Assembly (NCBI RefSeq): GCF_013116825.1
Contig: NZ_JABFNS010000077.1
Location: 1 to 43,996 of the forward strand
Length of the DNA stretch: 43,996 nucleotides
DNA from: Myxococcus xanthus
Lineage (GTDB): Bacteria > Myxococcota > Myxococcia > Myxococcales > Myxococcaceae
Direction: 5' to 3'
Shown: piece after piece, positions 1 to 6,601 of the stretch
Layout: each line of letters starts with the position of its first letter
Numbering within the stretch: position 1 is the stretch's first letter
The notes under the pieces: model-generated
Told to the model about the DNA's origin: nothing
The model's database searches: none
The model's input: the letters and a program-made list of their open reading frames with translations, nothing else
Program-made: the position numbers and the translations under genes

Positions 1-158
1 GCTGTGTATAAGAGACGGGTCATGGTGGGCGTTCCGTTCTCGCTGGAGGGGGGGCCATTCTCGCTCGCCGGTGGCGAGGACGTCGCGGCGGGCGGCTTGC
101 TACATCCGGAGACGAAGCCTAGGACAAGGGCGGCGAGCACCAGCGAGCGGCTGTTCAT
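1..158 (-). CDS. Putative lipoprotein, 3' end missing at window edge
   Basis: An ATG at 158 (minus strand) opens a frame running off the window start. The first 19 residues form a short lipoprotein signal: MNSR, a hydrophobic stretch LVLAALVLGF, then lipobox VSGC with the acylated Cys at residue 19, followed by a Pro/Ser/Glu-rich low-complexity linker typical of myxobacterial lipoproteins. A GGAG sequence sits about 7 nt before the ATG. It is divergent from dnaN. The last few codons (bases 1-16) come from the adapter-like sequence and should not be trusted. No functional domain is visible; only the export and lipidation signal can be supported. Confidence 0.6.
   Translation of the reverse strand, partial: MNSRSLVLAALVLGFVSGCSKPPAATSSPPASENGPPSSENGTPTMTRLLYT
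3..16 (+). other. Tn5/Nextera mosaic-end remnant at contig edge
   Basis: The 14 bases TGTGTATAAGAGAC are identical to the inner part of the hyperactive Tn5 mosaic end used in tagmentation libraries; identity breaks at the next base. The match uses GAGAC, as in the engineered mosaic end, rather than the GAGTC of the natural IS50 outer end. It is AT-rich against a very GC-rich background and lies at the extreme edge of the sequence. Best explanation: untrimmed adapter at the end of a contig, not biology. Confidence 0.8.
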
Positions 159-330
159 GACGGGCTCCAGGGGAGGAAAGAGGCGCCAGTGTGCTCCGGC
201 TCGCTGCCAGGGGCCAGTCTGTCTCGCGAATTGGTGACTGGCGGTCAGTTGCAGGTGGACATTGATGCTCCCGCGTCGCTCAGGGTTCGTTGACGGAGGG
301 GAGTGCAGGGGCTACATCCGGCCTCGTAGA

Positions 331-347
331 TCGGCCTTCGCGGCCGA
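331..347 (+). promoter_or_regulatory. Small hairpin in dnaN leader
   Basis: TCGGCC and GGCCGA form a 6-bp perfect stem around a TTCGC loop, ending 21 nt before the dnaN start codon. It could shape translation initiation, but short GC stems are common in such DNA. No clear promoter and no DnaA boxes (TTATCCACA-like) were seen between 159 and 368. Confidence 0.25.
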
Positions 348-368
348 GACCCGTAAGGACGCCCTCCG

Positions 369-1475
369 ATGGAATTCCGCATCGCCGCCGACGAGCTGAA
401 GAAGGCCCTCTACCGCGCCCAGGGCATCGTGGAGCGCAAGACGACGATGCCCATCCTGGCGAACGTGCTCGTCACCGCGAACAAGGGCGGCATCACCGTC
501 ACCGCGTTCGACCTGGACATCGGCGTCGTGTCCGAGCACCCGGCCGAGGTCATCAAGACGGGCGCCGTCACGCTGAGCGCCAAGTACGTCTTCGACATCG
601 TCCAGAACCTCCCGGACGCGCAGGTCACGCTGAAGAAGCTGGCCAACAACTACGTGGACATCTCCAGCGGCTCGGCCCACTTCAAAATCGTGGGCATGGC
701 GGCCGAGGAGTACCCCAAGCTGCCGAAGGAAGAGAACGCGCCCCTGGTGCAGGTGGGGGGCAACACGCTGCTGGAGATGATCAAGAAGACGCAGTTCGCC
801 ATCTCCAGCGACGAGACGCGCTACATCCTCAACGGCGTCTTCTTCGAGCCCCAGTCCACGGGCAAGGTCCGCATGGTGGCCACCGACGGCCACCGGCTGG
901 CGCTGGTGGAGCGCGAGCTGCCGGGCGACTTCAAGCTCAAGAGCGGCGTCATCATCCCCCGCAAGGGCCTGATGGAGCTCAAGCGCCTGCTGGACGAGGC
1001 GCCGGACGCGGAGTGCTACCTGGGCTTCGCGGAGAACTCGGCGCTGTTCAAGAAGCCGGGCCTCACCATGGTGATGCGCCTCATCGACGGCCAGTTCCCG
1101 GAGTACCAGCGCGTCATCCCCAAGGAAGGGGAGAAGGTCGTCCTGGTGCCCAAGGTGCGCCTCCTGGAGAGCCTCAAGCGCATCGCCCTGCTGTCGGCGG
1201 ACAAGAGCAACGCGGTCCGCATCGGCCTGGAGGAGAACCAGCTCATCATCACCGCGAGCAACCCGGACCTGGGCGAGGCCAAGGACGTGCTGGAGCTGGC
1301 CTACCGCGGCAACGGCATCACCATCGGCTTCAACGCGCGCTACCTGATGGATGTGCTCGCCGTGACGGAGACGGACGAGGTCTCCTTCGAGCTGGGTGAC
1401 GAGCACAGCCCGGGCGTGCTCCACGCCCCCGGCGACCGGAGCTTCACCGCCGTCGTCATGCCCATGCGCGTGTGA
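369..1475 (+). CDS. dnaN: DNA polymerase III subunit beta (sliding clamp)
   Basis: The 368-residue protein has the usual length of a bacterial beta clamp, which encircles DNA as a dimer and tethers Pol III, MutS, ligase and other partners. The N-terminus (MEFRIAADELKKALYRAQGI) and the segments ISSDETRYILNGVFFE, ATDGHRLALVE, GQFPEYQRVIP and FNARYLMDVLA are family hallmarks covering the three clamp domains. It ends in the canonical VVMPMRV tail. The ATG at 369 has an AAGGA-like ribosome site about 10 nt upstream. recF and gyrB follow on the same strand but far away, so the ancestral dnaN-recF-gyrB order survives without adjacency. dnaA is not in the window. Confidence 0.98.
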   Translation: MEFRIAADELKKALYRAQGIVERKTTMPILANVLVTANKGGITVTAFDLDIGVVSEHPAEVIKTGAVTLSAKYVFDIVQNLPDAQVTLKKLANNYVDISSGSAHFKIVGMAAEEYPKLPKEENAPLVQVGGNTLLEMIKKTQFAISSDETRYILNGVFFEPQSTGKVRMVATDGHRLALVERELPGDFKLKSGVIIPRKGLMELKRLLDEAPDAECYLGFAENSALFKKPGLTMVMRLIDGQFPEYQRVIPKEGEKVVLVPKVRLLESLKRIALLSADKSNAVRIGLEENQLIITASNPDLGEAKDVLELAYRGNGITIGFNARYLMDVLAVTETDEVSFELGDEHSPGVLHAPGDRSFTAVVMPMRV

Positions 1476-1522
1476 GCCGGGTGGGCCCCCTCGAGCGGGC
1501 CCGCACCGTTCACTCGCGACGC

Positions 1523-1546
1523 GTCGGCCCCCTGGGGGGGCCTGAC
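1523..1546 (+). terminator. Hairpin after dnaN
   Basis: GTC+GGCCCCC pairs with GGGGGCC+GAC (one bulged T at 1543) around a 3-nt loop, 48 nt after the dnaN stop. There is no T-tract, so it could be a GC-only terminator or mRNA-stabilising structure separating dnaN from the next gene. Confidence 0.4.
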
Positions 1547-1576
1547 ACCCGGCCAGTGCCTTCCTATGGTGAGGGC

Positions 1577-2887
1577 ATGGCCACGCACCCGGACAACCTG
1601 CGCGCCCGGCTGGAGGACCGCGCGGACCTCCTGGAGGCCACGCGGCTTCGCTATCGCGCCCTACGCGGCATGCTGGCGTCCTTCTTCTGGAAGCAGCGGG
1701 TGCGCTCGGAGTTCGAGCTGCTGCTGGAGGTGGCGCGCGCGCAGGCGGAGGTGGACGCCACCCTGGCCGCGCTGAAGCGCCGCGCCGCCGCGGAAGGGTG
1801 GCCGGCGAACGCCGCGCCCATGAAGCTGATGCGCGAGGTGGAGCGCCTGCGGGAGGACGTGCGGCGCGTGGCCTTCAAGCGGCTGCCCGCGGAGGGCCGG
1901 CCCGCGACGCTGGGCGAGGCGCTGCTGAAGTTGGAAGAGACGGTGCTGGAGGCGGGGCCGCTCCTGGGGCGGCACATCTGGGCACGGGCGGTGGAGTTGT
2001 TGCCGCGCAACCTGCCGGAGCTGCGCGCCGCGTGCGCCGCCGCGGAGGTGTTCGAGCGCGTCTTCAAGCGGCCCGCGCCGGAAGGGGTGCTGCCCTTCAC
2101 GGTGGAGGAGGCGGAGGCGCTTCAGCGGGCCTTGCCGCTGGCGGAGACGGCGCTGGCGGCGCTGTGGCAGCGGCTGGAGCACTTCGATACGCGGGGGCAG
2201 GTGAAGGGCTTCCTGCAGGCCCGCGTCTCGCGCGCGCCGCAGCGGGTGCCTCGCAGCGGACCGGAGCTGCTTCTGCACGCGGCCTTCTGGCGGGGCGTGG
2301 CTTGGGCGCGGCTGCGCGCCTCGTTGGAGGAACGGCTGGCCCCGGTGGTGCCCGCGGACGCCGAGGTGCCGGCGCTGTTGGTGTGGCTGGCGGCGCGCGA
2401 GGGGCGCTTCGAGCGGGGCGCGGAGCCTCGGATGGGCGGGCCGGGGCTGGTCGCGTCCGAGGCGTCTGGCTCGCAGCCGCGGACGGGCGGGGCCGTAGGG
2501 TTGCGCGGCGTGGGCGGGGAGGTGCGGCTTCCGGCCTGCGAGGTTTTTGGCGAAGGGCGCGCCGGGCTCTTCGAGCTGGCCGCGCAGCTGGCCGCGCTGT
2601 CTCGCGAGCGTCCCGTGGGCACGTGGGATGAGGAGACCGCGTGGGCGCGGCTGTGGAACGCGGCGCAGCGGGCTCGGGGCGAGCAGGGCGAGGACGTGGA
2701 GCGGCTGCGGGACGCGCTGCGGCTGTTCATCCTCCTTCGCGGCCAGGGACAGACACCCGCGCGCCTGTTCTCTCCCGAGCGGGCGCGGGTTCCCACGGTG
2801 GAAATCGGGGCCGACGCGGGGGCGGCCGTGAAGGACCTTCCCGCGCTGGTGCATGCGGCCCGCGCGGCGGCGTGGCGCGGGCGCTAG
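1577..2887 (+). CDS. Hypothetical alpha-helical protein downstream of dnaN
   Basis: A 436-residue protein I do not recognise. The ATG at 1577 has GAGG just upstream; the frame stays open back to 1472, but that stretch overlaps the dnaN stop and the hairpin region and reads as non-coding. The protein is rich in Leu, Ala, Arg and Glu, with long predicted helices (for example residues 1-110) and no signal peptide or membrane segment. The Gly-rich stretch near residues 285-310 looks like a linker between two helical halves. It faces a convergent gene across two hairpins. Position after dnaN suggests shared transcription but says nothing firm about function. Confidence 0.75.
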   Translation: MATHPDNLRARLEDRADLLEATRLRYRALRGMLASFFWKQRVRSEFELLLEVARAQAEVDATLAALKRRAAAEGWPANAAPMKLMREVERLREDVRRVAFKRLPAEGRPATLGEALLKLEETVLEAGPLLGRHIWARAVELLPRNLPELRAACAAAEVFERVFKRPAPEGVLPFTVEEAEALQRALPLAETALAALWQRLEHFDTRGQVKGFLQARVSRAPQRVPRSGPELLLHAAFWRGVAWARLRASLEERLAPVVPADAEVPALLVWLAAREGRFERGAEPRMGGPGLVASEASGSQPRTGGAVGLRGVGGEVRLPACEVFGEGRAGLFELAAQLAALSRERPVGTWDEETAWARLWNAAQRARGEQGEDVERLRDALRLFILLRGQGQTPARLFSPERARVPTVEIGADAGAAVKDLPALVHAARAAAWRGR

Positions 2888-2978
2888 GCCGCGGCGCGGG
2901 GGCCCGCGGCTGGCCGTGTCGGGCTTGCTTTCGCGGGTGCCTGTGGCCGCGCGGCGGCGTGGCGGAGACGCTCGCCAC
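2888..2978. terminator. Paired hairpins between convergent genes
   Basis: Two hairpins lie in the 111-bp gap between convergent genes: GCCGCGG/CCGCGGC at 2888-2910, and GTGGCG(G)AG/CTCGCCAC around an ACG loop at 2959-2978. As inverted repeats they can work on both strands, consistent with bidirectional termination. Neither is followed by a clear T-run. Confidence 0.45.
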
Positions 2979-2998
2979 CGCGTGCGGGGCCGAGACAT

Positions 2999-4264
2999 TC
3001 ACGCGGGCGACAGCGTGGCCTGATGCCCGCTGACGGGGAGCAGCCGCGAGGCCAGTCCCGCGAGGAGCGCGTCCTCTGTCAGGGCCACGGCCACGTCCGG
3101 AACGCCCAGCTTCTTCGTGGCGGTGCGCCGCAGTGAATAGAAGGCCCAGCTCGATGCCAGCGCCGCCAGGGCGCCCAGGGCCGCCGCCGCGAGCCGCCCG
3201 CCGCGTTGGCGCTCCGTCGTCACCGAGGCCGCGGCCAGGGCGCCCGACAACATCCGGCCCGTCAACGGCACGGCGGCGACACGCGGGGGCGCCATCGGCA
3301 GCTTGTCCACGACGAGCTCACCCACGGCGAGCAGGCCCAGCACGCGTGGCGTCCACGGATGCGCCAGGGCTCGGGCGAGCCGGTCCTCGCTGTCGGGCGG
3401 TGTCTTCGTCAGCCAGCGGCTCGCCAGCGCCGGCGCGCTCATGCTCCGCATTCCCGCCAGCACGCCCAATCCCAGGGCCCTCAACCCGTGTCCTCGATTC
3501 ATGGCTTCTATCTCCTCCTCCAACTGCGTTTCTCGCCGCCCTGGCGCCCGCTGCGCGAAGAACTGCACCGGGGCCGTTCCCAGCGCATGGCCGGAGTGCG
3601 CCAGCCGGCCGTGGCTCGCGAGCTGACCGACGAGCTCCGGGTGCTTCAACGCCAGCTCGCGCACCCGCACGTGCGTCAGCCGGTGCCACGCGCGCTGATA
3701 GCGTGGAGCCACCATCGCGAAGCCCAGCCGGCTCCACCAATTGGGGAACTGGCCGGGACGCCAGGCCGCCTCGATGTGGAAGCGCACCTCGCCGCTCTCG
3801 TGCTCCTTCTTGAGCAGGAACCACTCGCGCCCGGCCTCGATGTGTCCATGGAGCGTCTCGAAGCTGAAGCCGAAGACGCTGCACGCCGCGTCGTGCTCCT
3901 CGCGCGTGCCCCCCACCCGCACGCCGCACAGGTAGCGCAGCTGCTGCCCCAGCGCGCGCAGCTCCAGCAGCACCGTGCGGCCCTGCAGCGGCTCCTCGGC
4001 GGAGAAGTGCCAGGCGACGATGCGCGGGTCGGAGAAGTCGAAGGTCTCCAGCACCTGCCGGGCGCGCTCGAAGAGTCCTCCCGGGACAGGGCTCCCTGGC
4101 GACTCGCGGCCGAGCACGCTCTCCGAGCGGACCTGGCTCCACCCGCCCTGCAGCGTCATCTCCCCGGAGACCTCCGGGAAGTTGCGCGCCAGCGTGCGAG
4201 CCCGCGCCAGCCGGGGCACCATTTCCTCTTCCGTCCAGCCGGAGAACCAGCGCCACTCAATCAT
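2999..4264 (-). CDS. DUF1990-DUF4126 fusion protein
   Basis: 421 residues. Residues 1 to about 200 resemble DUF1990: FSAEEPLQGRTVLLELRALG, then GFSFETLHGHIEAGREWFLL and FHIEAAWRPGQFP are the family's core strands. Residues from about 255 on resemble the integral-membrane DUF4126 family: LGVLAGMRSMSAPALASRWL, VGELVVDKLP, LTGRMLSGALAAA and a final EDALLAGLASRLLP. The start ATG overlaps the stop of the upstream gene (ATGA at 4261-4264), so the two are probably translationally coupled. Neither domain has an established biochemical role. The fusion would anchor a soluble DUF1990 module to the membrane. Family calls are from remembered motifs. Confidence 0.75.
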   Translation of the reverse strand: MIEWRWFSGWTEEEMVPRLARARTLARNFPEVSGEMTLQGGWSQVRSESVLGRESPGSPVPGGLFERARQVLETFDFSDPRIVAWHFSAEEPLQGRTVLLELRALGQQLRYLCGVRVGGTREEHDAACSVFGFSFETLHGHIEAGREWFLLKKEHESGEVRFHIEAAWRPGQFPNWWSRLGFAMVAPRYQRAWHRLTHVRVRELALKHPELVGQLASHGRLAHSGHALGTAPVQFFAQRAPGRRETQLEEEIEAMNRGHGLRALGLGVLAGMRSMSAPALASRWLTKTPPDSEDRLARALAHPWTPRVLGLLAVGELVVDKLPMAPPRVAAVPLTGRMLSGALAAASVTTERQRGGRLAAAALGALAALASSWAFYSLRRTATKKLGVPDVAVALTEDALLAGLASRLLPVSGHQATLSPA

Positions 4265-4893
4265 TGTCTTCCGTCTCCCCGCGCCAGGAAGGTGGGCCCG
4301 TGGGCGGCGTCGCCGCCGGGCGGTTCGTCCTCCAGCTCGGTGGTGTCCGCGTGGATGACGCCATGCACCCCGTCACCGGCCGTCAGCGCGGCGCGCAGGA
4401 CGAACTCGGTCCAGGTGTTGGTCTGCATGGCGTCTCCGGCGGTGACGAAGCCGAGGTAGTGGAACGTCGAGCCGGAGCGCGCCCGGCTGCGGATGTGGAA
4501 GATGACATCGTCGCGCGCGTTCCGGTAAGCGCCGAAGGTGATGCGGCCCGCCTCCGGGTGCCCGTGGAGCGTGCCGAGCGTGAAGCTCTGGGCGTCCTGG
4601 TGGATGACGCGCACGGCGAAGGTGCCCGCGCCCTGAATCTTCACCGTCAGCGCGTCGCCCAGCGTCAGCGGCTGGCCCTCGCGTTCCGGGTGTCCGCGCT
4701 CGAAGACGCAGAGTTCGGACGGGGCGAACTCGGCGAAGCGCACGGCCACCCAGCGCATGAGCTCCTTGGGGGAGACCCGGCAGTCGCGGATGACCGCCCA
4801 GTAGTCGCGCTGGAGCAGGGGGCCTGCCCCTTCTTCAGGGAGCTGCAGTTCGCCTGACGGGTTGACGTCTGTGTGCATGGAGTCGCTCGCCAT
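4261..4893 (-). CDS. DUF1990 family protein
   Basis: About 210 residues. The central part (QSFTLGTLHGHPEAGRITFG, then DVIFHIRSRARSGSTFHYLGF) matches the DUF1990 core also seen in the downstream gene, so the pair look like adjacent paralogs. Three in-frame ATGs are possible at 4911, 4893 and 4878. 4893 has GGAGG 11 nt upstream and is used here. 4878 would give an N-terminus MHTDVNP that mirrors the divergent gene at 5013 (METDVNP). No signal peptide or membrane segment is visible. The protein ends in a low-complexity acidic/Gly tail and overlaps the next gene by 4 nt. Function unknown. Confidence 0.75.
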   Translation of the reverse strand: MASDSMHTDVNPSGELQLPEEGAGPLLQRDYWAVIRDCRVSPKELMRWVAVRFAEFAPSELCVFERGHPEREGQPLTLGDALTVKIQGAGTFAVRVIHQDAQSFTLGTLHGHPEAGRITFGAYRNARDDVIFHIRSRARSGSTFHYLGFVTAGDAMQTNTWTEFVLRAALTAGDGVHGVIHADTTELEDEPPGGDAAHGPTFLARGDGRQ

Positions 4894-5033
4894 CTCGCCC
4901 TTTGCCTCCATCGGTCACACCATGATGGGGACCTCTCCGCTGGGCTGCATGGCGCGGCCCGGCGGAAGAGCGCTGCATGCGGCGGGCCTGCCTGCCCGCC
5001 CTGGGAGGGAGCATGGAGACGGACGTCAACCCG
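4858..5033. repeat. Inverted duplication of gene starts (TDVNP motif)
   Basis: CGGGTTGACGTC at 4858-4869 and its exact complement GACGTCAACCCG at 5022-5033 encode Asp-Val-Asn-Pro at codons 4-7 (counting from the 4878 and 5013 starts) of two divergent genes. Similarity extends with a few mismatches back to both start codons. The arms are 152 nt apart, so this is a shared N-terminal coding motif more than a hairpin. Confidence 0.55.
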
Positions 5034-5306
5034 GCGAGCCGGGCTTCAGAGCATGAGTACCTGGACGTGCCCCCGGTGGTGCGAGCGGAGCACGCCGAAG
5101 CGTCACTGACGCGCTTGATTGAACAGCAGACGGCGAAGGTGCCCTCGCACGTGTTCCTGGTGGCGAGCCTCGCTGCGATGGGCGTTTCCTTCGTCTTGGA
5201 GGTGACGGGCCGCTCGCGCCCCAGCCGCTTCATTGGCCAGTGGGTGTCACCTCTGCTGGTGATGGGCGTCTACAACAAGCTGGTGAAGATTTTCGGACCG
5301 CGGTGA
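5013..5306 (+). CDS. Small two-helix membrane protein
   Basis: 97 residues from the ATG at 5013, chosen because GGGAGGGA lies just upstream. Residues 1-40 are soluble (METDVNPASRASEHEYLDVP...), followed by two hydrophobic segments at about 46-63 (VFLVASLAAMGVSFVLEV) and 74-92 (WVSPLLVMGVYNKLVKIF). I do not recognise a family. It ends 5 nt before the convergent AlkC-like gene stops. The first residues share the M-x-T-D-V-N-P motif with the divergently oriented DUF1990 gene. Confidence 0.65.
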   Translation: METDVNPASRASEHEYLDVPPVVRAEHAEASLTRLIEQQTAKVPSHVFLVASLAAMGVSFVLEVTGRSRPSRFIGQWVSPLLVMGVYNKLVKIFGPR

Positions 5307-5311
5307 GGAAC

Positions 5312-6421
5312 CTAGCCGTCGACCTGAACCACGCCCAGCGGCAATCCCTGCCCGTTCACCAGGGCCTCGAAGCGGTGCGGCCCGGCGTAGTGCTTGCGTG
5401 TGGAGAGCTGCGCGAAGGAGACGCGCTTGCTCACCGTCTCCGCTTGTCCCGGGCCAAGCAGCAGCTCGCGCACCTTGAACACCTTGGGCCGTGCCTCGCC
5501 GTTCGCCTTCTGGAAATGCACCGCGAGGTCCACCACCAGCGTCTGTTGCTGCTTCGAGCGGTTGGTCACCTCGAAGTGGACCTCCACCGTGTCGCCCAGC
5601 GCCGCGCGGCGGGGCAGCTTCGTCACGCGGGCCTCGATGCCTGACGGCGGCCGCGCGCCCACCACCGCCAGCGCCGCGGGCTCTCCGCGCTTGATGGACG
5701 AGCGCAGCGCATGGCGCACCAGCCACTCCCGCTCCGGCGTGGCGTTCTTCATCCACGCCGTCGCCACCTGCACCAGCAGGGCGGGGTGGTCCTTGCCGAT
5801 GTCGTTCAGGTTGTTGGCCACCGAGCGGCGCACGTACAGCGCCGGGTCGTCCTTCAGCCGCTCCAGCAGCGCGAGCACCGGCGTGGGGTCCTTCTGGAAC
5901 TCGCGCAGCCGAGAGGCCCACGGCAGGCGCGTGCGCGTGCCCTCTGACACGAGCCGCCGGACATGTTCGCTCGGGTCCTCTGTCCACTCGCGCAGGCGGG
6001 CCAGCGTCTTCGCGGTGTGCCGCTCCAGGTAGGGCCGGATGGAGTACTCCGCGGTGAAGCGCTGGGTGAGCGCGTGCTGGGCGCGCATGGACGGCTCGAA
6101 GTGCTCCAGGCCGTGCTCCGCCACGAAAATCGTGTGCGGCAGATAGAAGAAGGTCGCCATGGCCCCTCCCTCCGTGGCCTCCGTCCGGGGGCCGAGCGAG
6201 CGCAGCAGCACCTCCACCGCCTCCGGGTAGTCTTGGGGCAGCGCACGGTGCATCGCGCCCGCGATATGACGCGCCCGGTCCATCAACTCATGGCCATCCA
6301 GGCCCTTCGCGGCCTCTCGGATGAACGCAGCGCGAGGGAAGGTAGGCGCCGCGGCGTGGAGTGACGCGCCAAGGCGTTCGACGAGCCGCGCATCGAAGAA
6401 GGTCTTGAGGTGGTCAGCCAT
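5312..6421 (-). CDS. AlkC-like DNA alkylation repair glycosylase
   Basis: 369 residues from ATG at 6421 (MADHLKTFFDARLVERLGAS). This is a HEAT-like-repeat DNA glycosylase of the AlkC/AlkD superfamily, which excises alkylated bases without flipping them. Hallmarks: TRTRLPWASRLREFQKDPTP, then LKDDPALYVRRSVANNLNDIGKDHP, typical of AlkC. The C-terminal about 105 residues (from EARVTKLPRRAALGDTVEVHF) are beta-rich and look like the Ig-like domain fused to AlkC in some bacteria. The 5' end is divergent from the histidine kinase gene. A longer open frame to 6505 overlaps the intergenic region and is not favoured. Confidence 0.85.
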   Translation of the reverse strand: MADHLKTFFDARLVERLGASLHAAAPTFPRAAFIREAAKGLDGHELMDRARHIAGAMHRALPQDYPEAVEVLLRSLGPRTEATEGGAMATFFYLPHTIFVAEHGLEHFEPSMRAQHALTQRFTAEYSIRPYLERHTAKTLARLREWTEDPSEHVRRLVSEGTRTRLPWASRLREFQKDPTPVLALLERLKDDPALYVRRSVANNLNDIGKDHPALLVQVATAWMKNATPEREWLVRHALRSSIKRGEPAALAVVGARPPSGIEARVTKLPRRAALGDTVEVHFEVTNRSKQQQTLVVDLAVHFQKANGEARPKVFKVRELLLGPGQAETVSKRVSFAQLSTRKHYAGPHRFEALVNGQGLPLGVVQVDG

Positions 6422-6601
6422 GGGGCGCGCATCCTGGCATGGGCTCGCCGCTGCACCAGCACCATGTGCGTGCCAGGGGACCGTGGTGGGCAGGCGGCTG
6501 GACAACGGTGGACTGGGCAGCCCGGGGTGGCTCTGCTAGGCCCTGGCCCCGTGGCGACGCGAACGGGCCAGCACTGGAGTCAGGACACGCGCAGCAGGTC
6601 C

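Noticed and set aside
159..368. Replication origin upstream of dnaN
   Set aside because: No DnaA-box-like 9-mers and no AT-rich unwinding region seen; dnaA is not present.
290..1424. Long frames overlapping dnaN on both strands
   Set aside because: Arg/His/Gly-rich shadow translations; dnaN is unambiguous in its own frame.
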